Assembly (NCBI GenBank): GCA_017304475.1
Contig: JAFKKV010000053.1
Coordinates: 1 to 35,027 of the forward strand
Length of the DNA: 35,027 bases
Source: Hyphomicrobiales bacterium
Lineage (GTDB): Bacteria > Pseudomonadota > Alphaproteobacteria > Rhizobiales > Phreatobacteraceae
Direction of reading: 5' to 3'
In this document: positions 21,450-29,651 of the stretch, in pieces
How the letters are laid out: each line of letters begins with the position of its first letter
Numbering within the stretch: the stretch's first letter is position 1
Translations under genes and position numbers: made by a program
Notes under the pieces: model-generated
The model's database searches: none
Told to the model about the DNA's origin: nothing
What the model saw: only the letters and a program-made list of their open reading frames with translations

Positions 21450-22865
21450 ATGATCAACAACAAGCTCGGAACGGCCCAGTCATCCGCTGGTGCCGCATAT
21501 GACCGGCGTTCGGCCATGCTGCACGGCCCAATTCTGCCGGTGCTCCTGCGGCTCGCCGTGCCGACCGTCACGGTCCTGCTTGTGCAGACGCTCGTCAGCG
21601 TCGCCGAGACCTATTACGTCGGCTTCTTAGGTACCGATGCCCTCGCGGGCGTGGCGCTGGTCTTCCCGGTCCTCCTGCTCATGACCATGATGTCGAACGG
21701 CGGCATCGGCGGCGGCGTGTCGTCGGCAGTGGCCCGCGCCATCGGAGCCGGACGGCGGGACGACGCCGACGCGCTGGTGTTCCACGCGGTCGTGCTGGCC
21801 GTTGCCTTCGGGCTCTTCTTCACCGCAGCTGCCCTCCTTGGCGGACCGACCCTCTACCGGGCCCTTGGCGGCTCCGACGGGGCGCTGTCCGCGGCGCTTC
21901 TCTACTCTGGCGTCGTCTTCGGGGGGTCGATCCCGATCTGGATCGTCAATCTCCTCGCGGCCGCCTTGCGCGGGGTGGGCAACGTCAAGGTGCCGGCGCT
22001 CGTGACGCTGATCAGTGCCGGCGTTGTCGTGGTGCTCTCGCCGGTCCTCATCCTCGGCTTCGGCCCGGTGCCCGGACTCGCCATCATGGGCGCGGGTCTC
22101 GCGCTCAACCTCTACTATGTCGGCGCGAGCGCGGTGTTGCTGCGCTACATGGCGTCCGGGCGTGGGGGTGTGACGCTGAAGCGCATGCCGTTCGAGGCGC
22201 GTCTCTTCCGGGACATCATGTCCGTCGGGACCCTGTCAGCGCTGAACACCCTGCAAGCCAACCTGACCATCGTGCTCGTAACCGGTGCCGTCGGCCTGTT
22301 CGGGGTCGATGCGCTGGCCGGCTACGGCATCGCGTCCCGTCTCGATCACGTCCTGATCCCGCTCATCTTCGGGCTCGGCACGGCGGTGCTCACCATGGTC
22401 GGCGTGAACATTGGCGCCGGCGACACGGCCCGCGCCAAGCGCGTGGCGTGGACCGGGGCACTTCTGGCAGGCGCGGTGACGACCTCGGTCGGGGTGGTCG
22501 TGGCTCTCTTCCCTCGCGCCTGGCTCGGCCTCTTCAGCCACGATCCCGCCGTCCTGGACGCCGGCACCCTCTACCTTCGCACCGTCGGACCGTTCTACGG
22601 CTGCGTGGGTCTCGGAATGATCCTGTACTTCGCGAGCCAGGGTGCAAAGCGTGTAACCTTGCCGTTCTTCGCCGGTACCGCGCGCCTCCTGATTGCGGCG
22701 GGTCTGGGCTGGATCGTCGTCGCCCATTTCGGCGGTGGTCTCACGGCGCTGTTCATCACCGTTGCGGCCGGGACCGCCATGTTCGGAGTCGTCAACGCGC
22801 TCGCGACGGCCAGCATCCCGTGGGGCACGGGACCGAGCCTGACACCCGCGGCGGCCAAGGGGTGA
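21450..22865 (+). CDS. MATE-family efflux transporter
   Basis: A cation-coupled multidrug/organic-ion antiporter of 471 residues with 12 membrane helices in two similar halves. The first half starts GPILPVLLRLAVPTVTVLLV with SVAETYYVGFLGTDALAGVALVFP; the second has GTLSALNTLQANLTIVLVTG and DALAGYGIASRLDHVLIPLIFG, both typical of MATE proteins of the NorM/DinF kind. The ATG at 21450 follows AAAGGC; upstream in-frame codons have no ribosome binding site. A MATE pump is not a usual member of a metal operon, but a MerR-type promoter directly precedes it, and a broken flavin reductase gene follows in the same direction 160 bases on. Substrate unknown. Confidence 0.9.
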   Translation: MINNKLGTAQSSAGAAYDRRSAMLHGPILPVLLRLAVPTVTVLLVQTLVSVAETYYVGFLGTDALAGVALVFPVLLLMTMMSNGGIGGGVSSAVARAIGAGRRDDADALVFHAVVLAVAFGLFFTAAALLGGPTLYRALGGSDGALSAALLYSGVVFGGSIPIWIVNLLAAALRGVGNVKVPALVTLISAGVVVVLSPVLILGFGPVPGLAIMGAGLALNLYYVGASAVLLRYMASGRGGVTLKRMPFEARLFRDIMSVGTLSALNTLQANLTIVLVTGAVGLFGVDALAGYGIASRLDHVLIPLIFGLGTAVLTMVGVNIGAGDTARAKRVAWTGALLAGAVTTSVGVVVALFPRAWLGLFSHDPAVLDAGTLYLRTVGPFYGCVGLGMILYFASQGAKRVTLPFFAGTARLLIAAGLGWIVVAHFGGGLTALFITVAAGTAMFGVVNALATASIPWGTGPSLTPAAAKG

Positions 22866-23000
22866 CTCGAGCGGGCGCCATTGCGCGCATAGATCTGGCG
22901 CCGGAAAGCCTGCACGCCGAGTTTAGAGCGCGATGCGTTCATTTGAAGCGTAGTGTGGCGTCGATCGCACCGAGAGGGCCGACGGGCGCACGCCCCGACA

Positions 23001-23016
23001 AATGCAACTTTGCATT
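23001..23016. repeat. Small palindrome before the flavin reductase gene
   Basis: AATGCAA-CT-TTGCATT, perfect 7-bp arms, eleven bases ahead of the ATG and overlapping the start of the ribosome binding region. It could be an operator or an mRNA hairpin, or chance. Confidence 0.35.
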
Positions 23017-23026
23017 GGAGGTTCCC

Positions 23027-24422
23027 ATGACCACGGCATCTGTGGAGCACTACGAGCTGATCGTGATCGGTGGCGGCATGGCGGGTCTCCCCTTGACCCA
23101 GAAAGCCGCGCTAAAGGGCCGAAACACGGCACTGGTCGAAAAAGAACTTCTTGGCGGTACCTGCCTAAACCGCGGCTGCATTCCGACCAAGACCATGATC
23201 CATTCGGCAAAGATCATGCACCACGTTCGGCGGGCGGCCGAGTTTGGGATCGTCGTGGGGGAGCCGAAAGCGAACCTGCAGGCGATCGTCCGGCGCAAGG
23301 ACGAGGTCGTGAAGCCGATCCGGGACGGAACGTACCGGAGTGCCGGGAAGATCAAGAATCTTAGCGTGGTCGAGGGCGAAGCGCGGTTCGAAGCACCAGG
23401 GCGGTTGGCCGTCGGTGAGCGATTATTGGAGTCCGCGACGATCGTCATCAACACGGGCACGGAGGCGATGATCCCACCCATCGACGGACTCGCAGACGTG
23501 GACTATCTGACCAATCGGTCTGCGCTTGACCTAACGGAGCTGCCGGAGTCCTTGATCATCGTCGGCGGCGGCTACGTCGGAGTCGAGTTCGCCCAGATGT
23601 ACGCACGTTTTGGCTCGAAGGTCACGCTGCTCCAGCGTGCCGGACGCCTCGTGCCGAACGAGGAGCCAGAAGTCAGCGCGGTCCTCATGGAGGTGTTTCA
23701 GCGCGAACGGATCGAAGTCGTTACCGGCGCCGAGGTTGTGGGCGTCAGGCGGTCGGGCGGCGACGTTGTGGTCAGCGCTCGGGTGGGCGCTGAGCTAAGG
23801 ACTTTCCAATGCACGCGCCTGATGCTCGCCGCAGGACGGACGCCGAATACGGCGAGCTTGAACCTGGGAGCGGCCGGTGTGGAAACCGATCGCGCCGGCT
23901 TCATCAAGATCGACAACCGATTCCAGACATCGGCTGAAGGCGACTGGGCGACGATATCACCGGCCCACCGATGTTCACGCATTCGGCGAGAGACGACGCC
24001 GAGATCGTCTATCGCGCCCTCATTAAGGGTGATCCCAGCGCGACGGTGGATCAACGGCTCGTGCCGCACGCCGTGTTCACCGATCCTGCCATCGGATCGG
24101 TGGGACTGACGGAGGCCGAGGCGAGAAAGCTGGGTTACACACTCAAGATCGGGGTACAGCCCTTCAAAGCGGTGGCGAAAGCTCGAGCCATCGGAGAGAC
24201 AGACGGGTTCATCAAGATCATTGCAGATGACAAGACCGACAAGATCCTGGGCGCTCACATCATCGGCCCCGAGGGTGACAACCTGATCCACGAGTTGATC
24301 GTCGCCATGCAGGTCGGCGCCACCATTCACGACGTCGCCCGCGCCATGCACATCCCCCGACCCTGGCGGAAGGCGTGAACGTTGCGGCCGGCGGCGTGCA
24401 CCGTGAGGAAGGTGCGGAATGA
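23027..24422 (+). pseudogene. Flavin disulfide reductase (dihydrolipoamide dehydrogenase/MerA-like), broken by two frameshifts
   Basis: The reconstructed protein is about 464 residues: FAD site (YELIVIGGGMAG), redox-active disulfide GGTCLNRGCIPTK, NAD(P)H site (LIIVGGGYVGVEFAQ), ATG/D region and C-terminal dimer domain (AVFTDPAIGSVGLTEAEA, GAHIIGPEGDNLIHE). Frameshift one is at 23950-23955: WATISPAH stands where WATGDITGPP is expected, so about four bases are missing and the second FAD-binding motif is lost. Frameshift two is at the C run 24354-24358: MHIPRPWRKA replaces a tail that in the next frame reads TLAEGVNVAAGGVHREEGAE, ending at 24422. GGAGG precedes the ATG. It lacks the C-terminal Cys pair of true MerA, so if intact it would be a related reductase, not MerA. 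Confidence 0.85.
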
Positions 24423-24545
24423 GGCAACAGGGTGCGCGGTCGGCGGAATCGCAGCCGGTGCCGGGGAGGTCGGCTTTCGACCGTTCTGGACCTTCATTCA
24501 GCAATGCAGAGTTCTGTTGCAACAAACCCTTGCAAGAGTCTCGCG

Positions 24546-25386
24546 TCAATCGGGATTTCCGCGTCGGTCTTGCCTTGAAAGACCACACGATCGGCTGCCG
24601 GAGGCTGCATCGACCATTTGCGAGGGTCGGCCTTGGGCCTGCGCCGATGGCTCGACGAGAACCGGGCCGAAGATCGCGCGGCCGACCTCCAGAGCTTCGT
24701 CCGCCGTCAGGCGAATCCCATCACGGGGGGTGTCTGAACCCCTCGCCAGCGTTGCAGATGCTCGTCCGAGCAGAAGAACAGGATTGCCGGGCAACAGGAG
24801 GTAGACGCACTGCCGTCATAGGCGAAATCGTACCAGATGACCGTGCCGGTCGGAGCGACGCTGCGCAGCATGCGACCTTCAGCCATCGTCAGCCGCAGTG
24901 ACGGCACGGTGACGCGATCGTCACGTCGGCTCCGGTCATGCCCGCGACACCGAGCGCATCGATCGCACAGAGGGCGTGGAGCGCGTGTCCGTTGAGGTCT
25001 ACCCGATGTCCGGTCGTAGCCTCCGTAAAGGGATAGGCTAGCCGGATATGCCCGGAATTCGGATCGAGGCCGATGAGATCGCGCGATTGCAATTGGCCGA
25101 ATGCTATTGCGACGCGATCGGCCGCGATTCCAGTCTCGGCCGCGATATCGCCGAGTTGGGGTGCATGTCCGCGATGGGCGTAGAGCCGCAGGATCGTTCG
25201 CCAAACGAGGTCTTCAACCGCTTCGAGCCGGTGTGACCACCGGTCCAGCAGGCCCGCGCGCGCGGTCATGCGCCCATTGAGCGCTTGGCGCGCCGCCGGC
25301 TTCGTCACCGCCGACCAGTCCGGACGAAAAACGCCCGGTCTGATCTCCACTGCGGGGTCCACCGCTATGGACGCTTCTGATCCCAT
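24546..25386 (-). pseudogene. merB: merB, organomercurial lyase, broken by two frameshifts
   Basis: MerB cleaves carbon-mercury bonds so that MerA can reduce the released Hg(II). The first part (about 165 residues, from ATG 25386 with GGGAGG ahead) holds the winged-helix N-domain and the LCAIDALG motif with the first catalytic Cys and the Asp, ending SPCRHCG then stop at 24889. A second frame continues RLTMAEGRMLRSVAPTGTV with SCCPAILFFCSDEHLQRW, the region of the second catalytic Cys. A third frame starting at the six-G run 24725-24730 continues DGIRLTADEALEVGRAIFGP. All catalytic regions survive, in three frames. It is the last gene of the mer operon, 27 bases after merA. A real knock-out would leave inorganic but not organic mercury resistance. 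Confidence 0.85.
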
Positions 25387-25413
25387 GGCCAGCACCTCCC
25401 CAGGCCGTCCCCG

Positions 25414-26853
25414 TTACCCGGCGCAGCAGGATAGCTTCTTGACGTCCCGGTCGAACGTCTGAGCCGCGAGCTTCAGGCCCTCGACGGTCGTCAGGTAGGG
25501 GAAGATCGTCTCCGACAGGTCGTCGATCGTCAGACCGCAGCGGATGGCGAGCGCCGCCGTCTGGATGCTGTCGGCGCCCTCCGGCGCGAGAATATGGGCG
25601 CCGAGCAGCTTGCGGTTCGCCCCATCCGCCACGAGCTTGATCAGTCCGCGTGTGTCACGGGCCGCGAGCGCGCGCGGCACGTTGTCGAGTGCGAGCACCG
25701 AGGTCCGCACCGCGTGCCCGGCAGCACGGGCCTGTGCCTCGGTGAAGCCGACACTGGCCACCTGCGGGTCGGTGAACACGACCGCGGGCATGGTGGCATT
25801 GTCGTAGCGCAGGCTGTTGCCGTTCAGGGCGTTCTTGGCGGCAAGCTTGGCGCCATAGGCCGCCATGTAGACGAACTGGTCCTTGCCCGTCACGTCGCCG
25901 GCCGCATAGACGCCGGGCTTCGACGTCTGCATGCGGTCGTCGATGATGATGGCGCCGGCCGATGTCTGCGCGACGCCGGCCTCGGCAAGCCCAAGCGTCT
26001 CGGTGTTCGGCGTCCGCCCGGTCGCCACCAGAATCCGCTCGGCGGTCAACAGGTCTGGACGGCCGTTCCGCGTGATGCTGAGCGCCACACCGCCGTCTTC
26101 GGTCCTGCGGGCGAGATCGTAAGTCACGCCGCCGACGATCGTGATCCCCTCATCGGCCAGATAGCCCGCGAGCGCCTGCCCGATCTCCGGCTCGGCCTCC
26201 GGCAGGAGGCGGCTGCGGAAGACGAGCGTCACCGCCACGCCGGCGCGTGCAAAGGTCTGCGCCAGCTCGGCCCCAGTGTAGCCGCCGCCGAGCACGATCA
26301 TCGAGCGCGGCAGGTCCTTCAGCGCCAAGGCGGTCGTGCTGTCGAGCGGCTGAACCCCCGCAAGGCCTGGAATGCCGGGCAGTTGAGGCCGCGCGCCCGT
26401 CGCAATGATGATGCGTTCCGCGGCGAGGCGCTGGCCATCGACATCGATGCCTCCCTCGGTGAGACGTGCCCGGCCTTCGCGATAAGCCAGATTGTTGTAG
26501 ACCGGCAGGAGATCGGCATATTTCGCCTGGCGCAGGTTCGCGACCAGGGCGTCTTTCTGGGCAACCTGCGCGCTCCAGTCGACCACGCGCGCACCGCTCT
26601 CGATACCCTGGAAGCGTGAGGGTGCGGCATTGGCGTGATGCACCGCCTCGGCGGCCCGGATCAGCGTTTTGGAGGGCACGCAACCGATGTTGACGCAGGT
26701 GCCGCCGATGGTGCCGCGGCCGACGATGGCCACTCGCGCCCCTTGTTCGGCGGCGGTGATCGCGGCCGAGAATCCCGCCGAACCGGCGCCGACGACGACC
26801 AGATCGTAGCGGCCGTCGCCGTTATTCGCGCCCGAAGCGCAGCAATTGCTCAT
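25414..26853 (-). CDS. merA: Mercuric reductase MerA, without the NmerA domain
   Basis: Cytosolic NADPH-dependent flavoenzyme reducing Hg(II) to volatile Hg(0), 479 residues. FAD site YDLVVVGAGSAGFSAAI (16-32), redox disulfide GGTCVNIGCVPSKT (C53, C58), NADPH site MIVLGGGYTGAELAQ, second FAD motif VYAAGDVTG, and the C-terminal Hg(II)-delivering pair C476-C477 (LSCCAG) are all present. The catalytic-domain Tyr region SETIFPYLTTVEGLK is intact. The usual N-terminal HMA domain is absent, replaced by a short MSNCCASGAN tail with its own Cys pair. It lies 13 bases after merF in the merTPFAB order, and should be induced through PmerT at about 27912-27938. Confidence 0.96.
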   Translation of the reverse strand: MSNCCASGANNGDGRYDLVVVGAGSAGFSAAITAAEQGARVAIVGRGTIGGTCVNIGCVPSKTLIRAAEAVHHANAAPSRFQGIESGARVVDWSAQVAQKDALVANLRQAKYADLLPVYNNLAYREGRARLTEGGIDVDGQRLAAERIIIATGARPQLPGIPGLAGVQPLDSTTALALKDLPRSMIVLGGGYTGAELAQTFARAGVAVTLVFRSRLLPEAEPEIGQALAGYLADEGITIVGGVTYDLARRTEDGGVALSITRNGRPDLLTAERILVATGRTPNTETLGLAEAGVAQTSAGAIIIDDRMQTSKPGVYAAGDVTGKDQFVYMAAYGAKLAAKNALNGNSLRYDNATMPAVVFTDPQVASVGFTEAQARAAGHAVRTSVLALDNVPRALAARDTRGLIKLVADGANRKLLGAHILAPEGADSIQTAALAIRCGLTIDDLSETIFPYLTTVEGLKLAAQTFDRDVKKLSCCAG

Positions 26854-26866
26854 GGTTTCAGCTTTC

Positions 26867-27175
26867 TCATGGCTTCAGCTTTCCTGTGCTGTCGTCCACC
26901 TTGCAGCAATCAGCGGCGACGGAGGAGGCGGACCGGTTGCGTCGATAGAGCCCGATCCCGACCAGCCCGACTGAGGCGAGAAGAACCGGGATCAGAACGT
27001 GGTCGGCCCTGGCGGTCCAGGCCGAAAGCCCGACCGCTGCCAGCGCAACGGCGATGATGGGCGTCGCGCAGCAGAGCGCAGCAAGGGCTCCGCCGCTTAA
27101 GCCGATACCGATGAGCTTTTCCCGGGGGCACGCCGATGCCGCCTCACTGCACGACGCGCGAGGGATAGCCGGCAT
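26867..27175 (-). CDS. merF: MerF mercuric ion transporter
   Basis: A two-helix inner-membrane Hg(II) importer, 102 residues as drawn. The helices are about 21-52 and 60-78. The first carries the Cys pair ALCCATP (C35, C36) and the cytosolic end has DCCKVDD (C90, C91), both diagnostic of MerF, which passes Hg(II) from MerP to MerA. The start is uncertain. The ATG at 27175 overlaps merP by 32 bases and adds an odd N-terminus (MPAIPRASCSEAASAC). A GTG at 27129-27131 just after the merP stop would give the usual short N-terminus (PREKLIGIGL) if the five-base G/C run at 27124-27128 had four bases. It stands between merP and merA. Confidence 0.88.
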   Translation of the reverse strand: MPAIPRASCSEAASACPREKLIGIGLSGGALAALCCATPIIAVALAAVGLSAWTARADHVLIPVLLASVGLVGIGLYRRNRSASSVAADCCKVDDSTGKLKP

Positions 27176-27431
27176 TAGTGGTCGCCGTGATCAGCGCGGG
27201 GACATTCGTGCGGCTGTCCTCGTAGCGTACCTTGGCAATCGCGGCCCCATCTGCCTCCGATACCTGAACATCGAGCACACCGGAGACACGGGTGAGCGAG
27301 CGTTTGACGATCGGGCCGCAGAGTTCACACGTGGCATTGGCGACATTGAGCGTCACGGTTCGTTCGGCGGCAAGGGCCACGCCGGATGAGAATAGGACAG
27401 CGGTCAGGGCGACGAGGGGCAGAATCTTCAT
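27144..27431 (-). CDS. merP: MerP periplasmic mercury-binding protein
   Basis: 95 residues: Sec signal (1-22, ending VALA-AE) and one HMA domain with the metal site NATCELC (C35, C38). MerP scavenges Hg(II) in the periplasm and hands it to MerT or MerF. The usual GMTC is replaced by NATC, as in some alphaproteobacterial and Gram-positive-like MerPs. It lies 17 bases after merT and overlaps the drawn merF start. Confidence 0.93.
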   Translation of the reverse strand: MKILPLVALTAVLFSSGVALAAERTVTLNVANATCELCGPIVKRSLTRVSGVLDVQVSEADGAAIAKVRYEDSRTNVPALITATTNAGYPSRVVQ

Positions 27432-27448
27432 GGATCATTTCCTTGTTG

Positions 27449-27877
27449 TCAGGTGTCGAGGAAGAGGCGGGCGGCGTAGGGGAAGCCGACGGCGATGACG
27501 GTCAGAACGATTGCGGCCCACAGCCCGATCTTGGCAATCCGGCTGGACGATGGCCGGGCGCAGTAGGAGCCCTCGACGCAATCAGCCGTCTTCGGCCTCA
27601 GGTAGACGGCATAGTAGCCGCAGCCGAGACAGGTGACCGCGAGGCCGACGAACAAGGGTTGATAGGGTGCGAGCGCCGTCAGGGTGCCGATCCAGGCGCC
27701 GCTGACGCCGGCGACGAGCAGTGCGAACGGCACCACGCAACAGGCCGAGGCGCCCAGCGCCGCCAGGATGCCGCCGACCGACAGCAGGGCCGCACCGTCA
27801 AGGCGTCTTCCAATGAGTCTTGGCGCCGGCGTCGTGGCCGTGCCCGGCAGCGCTCTCGCCTCGTCTCGAACCGTCAT
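27449..27877 (-). CDS. merT: MerT mercuric ion transporter
   Basis: Inner-membrane Hg(II) importer, 142 residues with an extended cytoplasmic N-terminus (about 28 residues) before three or four helices. Cys pairs: ACC in the first helix (C46, C47), VTCLGC in the third (C83, C86) and C100/C106 in the following loop (DCVEGSYC). The first pair takes Hg(II) from MerP; a later loop pair passes it to MerA. It is the first gene of the mer operon and is expected to start from the promoter at 27912-27938. Confidence 0.92.
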   Translation of the reverse strand: MTVRDEARALPGTATTPAPRLIGRRLDGAALLSVGGILAALGASACCVVPFALLVAGVSGAWIGTLTALAPYQPLFVGLAVTCLGCGYYAVYLRPKTADCVEGSYCARPSSSRIAKIGLWAAIVLTVIAVGFPYAARLFLDT

Positions 27878-27911
27878 TGAGCAGGCTCCCGGAATTGGTC
27901 TACGGTGACCC

Positions 27912-27938
27912 TGCTCTCTGTAGTGACTACAGGGTCAA
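27912..27938 (-). promoter_or_regulatory. mer operon promoter/operator (PmerT) between merT and merR
   Basis: Minus strand: TTGACC (27933-27938), then the perfect 15-base dyad CTGTAGT-C-ACTACAG (27918-27932), with a weak -10 (CAGGGT) after a 19-base spacer. The dyad differs from the CCGTAC-N4-GTACGG sites of block 6 and so defines a second operator class. merR reads away from it at 27972. Confidence 0.82.
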
Positions 27939-27971
27939 GCGTGACTTCATCACGGGTTTGCGAGGTCAAGG

Positions 27972-28394
27972 ATGAAGCCGACCAAGGGGCTTTCGATCGG
28001 GGCGCTGTCGCAGCGCAGCGGCGTCAACATCGAGACGATCCGCTATTACGAGCGGATCGGCGTCATGCCGTCGCCCGCACGCAGCGCGGGCGGTTACCGC
28101 ATCTACGGGCCGGAACATGTGAGACGGCTGCATTTCGTGCGCCGGGGCCGCGAGCTCGGCTTCAGTCTCGATGAGCTGCGGGGCCTGCTTCATCTGGTCG
28201 ACGGACACAGCTTCACTTGCGCGCAGGTGCATGCGCTGACCACCCAGCATCTCAAGGACATTCGGCAGAAGATCGCGGACCTGCGACGCCTGGAACGGGT
28301 GATGTCGGAGATGGCGGCGCAGTGCACGGGAGATCAGGTTCCGCAGTGCCCGATCATCGATGCGCTGTTCGAGATGCGGCCAGTTGCTGTCTAA
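27972..28394 (+). CDS. merR: MerR regulator of the mer operon
   Basis: 140 residues. Helix-turn-helix with wing SGVNIETIRYYERIGVMPSP and GGYRIYGPEHVRRL, then the long dimer helix and metal loop: C83 (FTCAQV), C118 and C126 (QCTGDQVPQCPII). The three cysteines agree with Hg(II)-type sensors, with the C-x7-C loop spacing often seen in alphaproteobacterial MerR. GAGGTCAAGG precedes the ATG. It is divergent from merT with the dyad between them, so it should repress and, with Hg(II), activate merTPFAB. Confidence 0.93.
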   Translation: MKPTKGLSIGALSQRSGVNIETIRYYERIGVMPSPARSAGGYRIYGPEHVRRLHFVRRGRELGFSLDELRGLLHLVDGHSFTCAQVHALTTQHLKDIRQKIADLRRLERVMSEMAAQCTGDQVPQCPIIDALFEMRPVAV

Positions 28395-28503
28395 GCGCCG
28401 CTCCGCAGCGCTCGTGCCCGCAAGAAGGAGCCGACGACCCGGCGCGCCATCGAACGCATGCTGAAGGATGCGGTTGAGACCTAAAGCCAGTCCCGCCGGC
28501 TGC

Positions 28504-28522
28504 AGGGCCGCTGCCCTTTTTT
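28504..28522 (+). terminator. Rho-independent terminator behind merR
   Basis: AGGGC-CGCT-GCCCT stem-loop (28504-28517) followed by an uninterrupted T run to 28522. It reads on the plus strand, about 110 bases after the merR stop. Confidence 0.65.
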
Positions 28523-28585
28523 CCGTGCTCCGGCTGTGCGAGATTTTGCCCGCGAGCAGATTTCGTATCTTGCGCCAGTTGCTAG

Positions 28586-28981
28586 CTAGGCGCCGGTCTC
28601 CAACGTTTCAATAATCCTGCATTCGGCAACACGGCCGCCCGCGCATTCCGCGGTGATGCGCGCGAGTTCATCCCGAAGAGCCGAGAGGCGCCGCAACCGT
28701 TCTTCGACGGTCGTAAGCTGGGCTTGGGCAATGCTGGTGACCTGGGCGCAGGAGGCATCGGGGGTCTCCTGAAGGGCGAGCAGTGAGCGGATCGCGGCGA
28801 GATCAAAGCCAAGCTCGCGGCTATGTCGAACGAACTTCAGGCGCCGGGTGTCTTCGTCGCGGTAGAAGCGTCGGCCGTTCTCGGAGCGCTGTGCGATCGG
28901 CAAGAGACCGATCCGCTCGTAGTAGCGGATGGTCTCGATATTGACCCCGGTCCGCTTTGACAGAATGCCGATCGCCAACAT
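28586..28981 (-). CDS. MerR-family metal regulator
   Basis: 131 residues: helix-turn-helix TGVNIETIRYYERIGLLP, NGRRFYRDEDTRRLKFVRH, then the dimer helix and metal-binding residues C78 (ASCAQV), C113 and C121 (ECAGGRVAECRII). The cysteine at the position of C78 indicates a divalent-metal sensor (Hg, Zn, Cd or Pb class) rather than a Cu(I) sensor. GAGG stands ahead of the ATG. The intergenic region toward the TRAP genes carries a CTGTAG...CTACAG operator oriented away from this gene. That fits a regulator with a divergent target, but the present target is a TRAP permease rather than a metal pump. Confidence 0.88.
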   Translation of the reverse strand: MLAIGILSKRTGVNIETIRYYERIGLLPIAQRSENGRRFYRDEDTRRLKFVRHSRELGFDLAAIRSLLALQETPDASCAQVTSIAQAQLTTVEERLRRLSALRDELARITAECAGGRVAECRIIETLETGA

Positions 28982-28990
28982 CGAAACCTC

Positions 28991-29021
28991 TTGCTCCTGT
29001 AGTGGCTACAGCATGTAGCTT
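28991..29021 (+). promoter_or_regulatory. MerR-type promoter facing the TRAP genes
   Basis: Plus strand: TTGCTC (28991-28996), dyad CTGTAG-TGG-CTACAG (28997-29011), 19-base spacer, TAGCTT (29016-29021). The dyad nearly equals that of the mer operon. A perfect 8-bp hairpin CTTGCCGA-GCGGA-TCGGCAAG follows at 29019-29039. Confidence 0.7.
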
Positions 29022-29107
29022 GCCGAGCGGATCGGCAAGGGGCCGCGGCTCTCTTGCGCCCAAAGGCGCGCCCGCGGGGGGCTTGGCGGCATCGAGCATG
29101 GGGCCGG

Positions 29108-29650
29108 ATGCAATTTGTCAAATGGATCGATCGGTTGAACTGGAAACTAGCGTCCATCGTGAGCTGGGCGCTGCTGCTGAATGCCATTTTGATAACGTTC
29201 AACGCCTTCAGCAGAAAGCTCTTTTCGGTCGCCTGGTCGTCGGCCTTTGACATGCAATGGCACTTCTTCGCCGCCGTGGTTTTTATCATGGCGGCCTATA
29301 CCTTGCAGAGAAACGAGCATGTTCGCGTTGACCTCTTGGCCAATCGGTTCGGCGAACGCGGCATGGCCTGGATCGATCTGTTCGGCATCCTTCTTGTGCT
29401 CCTGCCGGTATGCGCGGGCATGCTGTGGCTGAGTGTGCCGAAGTTCTGGGAGGCCCTCCTCGCAGGGCACACACGAGCGACCCGCGAGAGCTCAAGTGCC
29501 ATCCCGGCCTGGATTATTCTGAGCTTCATCCCGTTTGGATTTGCGCTCCTCGCTCTTCAAGGGGTGGCCGAAGCCGTGCGTTGTCTTGCGTTCCTCCAGG
29601 GAGCCGAGGCCGCCCGCGTCTCGAAGCGCCGTCTCTTCGACGAGGAATGA
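29108..29650 (+). CDS. dctQ: TRAP transporter small permease, DctQ type
   Basis: 180 residues with four membrane helices (about 20-40, 50-72, 93-116, 139-162), the small integral-membrane subunit of a tripartite ATP-independent periplasmic transporter. Family-like stretches are LNAILITFNAFSRKLF, MQWHFFAAVVFIMAAYTLQRNEHVRVDLLA and PAWIILSFIPFGFALLALQG. The ATG at 29108 was chosen as it begins a normal N-terminus; an in-frame ATG at 29054 adds only Arg-rich sequence. The ribosome binding site is weak. It is followed by dctM one base after the stop. Confidence 0.9.
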   Translation: MQFVKWIDRLNWKLASIVSWALLLNAILITFNAFSRKLFSVAWSSAFDMQWHFFAAVVFIMAAYTLQRNEHVRVDLLANRFGERGMAWIDLFGILLVLLPVCAGMLWLSVPKFWEALLAGHTRATRESSSAIPAWIILSFIPFGFALLALQGVAEAVRCLAFLQGAEAARVSKRRLFDEE

Positions 29651-29651
29651 C

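Noticed and set aside
23001..23016. Palindrome as a MerR-type operator for the reductase gene
   Set aside because: It has no TTGACY in front and the half-sites differ from both operator classes; listed only as a small repeat.
25594..26619. Plus-strand open frame of 341 codons
   Set aside because: Antisense of merA.
28395..28585. Short plus-strand frame ending RRAIERMLKDAVET after merR
   Set aside because: No start or family; too short to call a gene remnant. Only the terminator in this stretch was kept.
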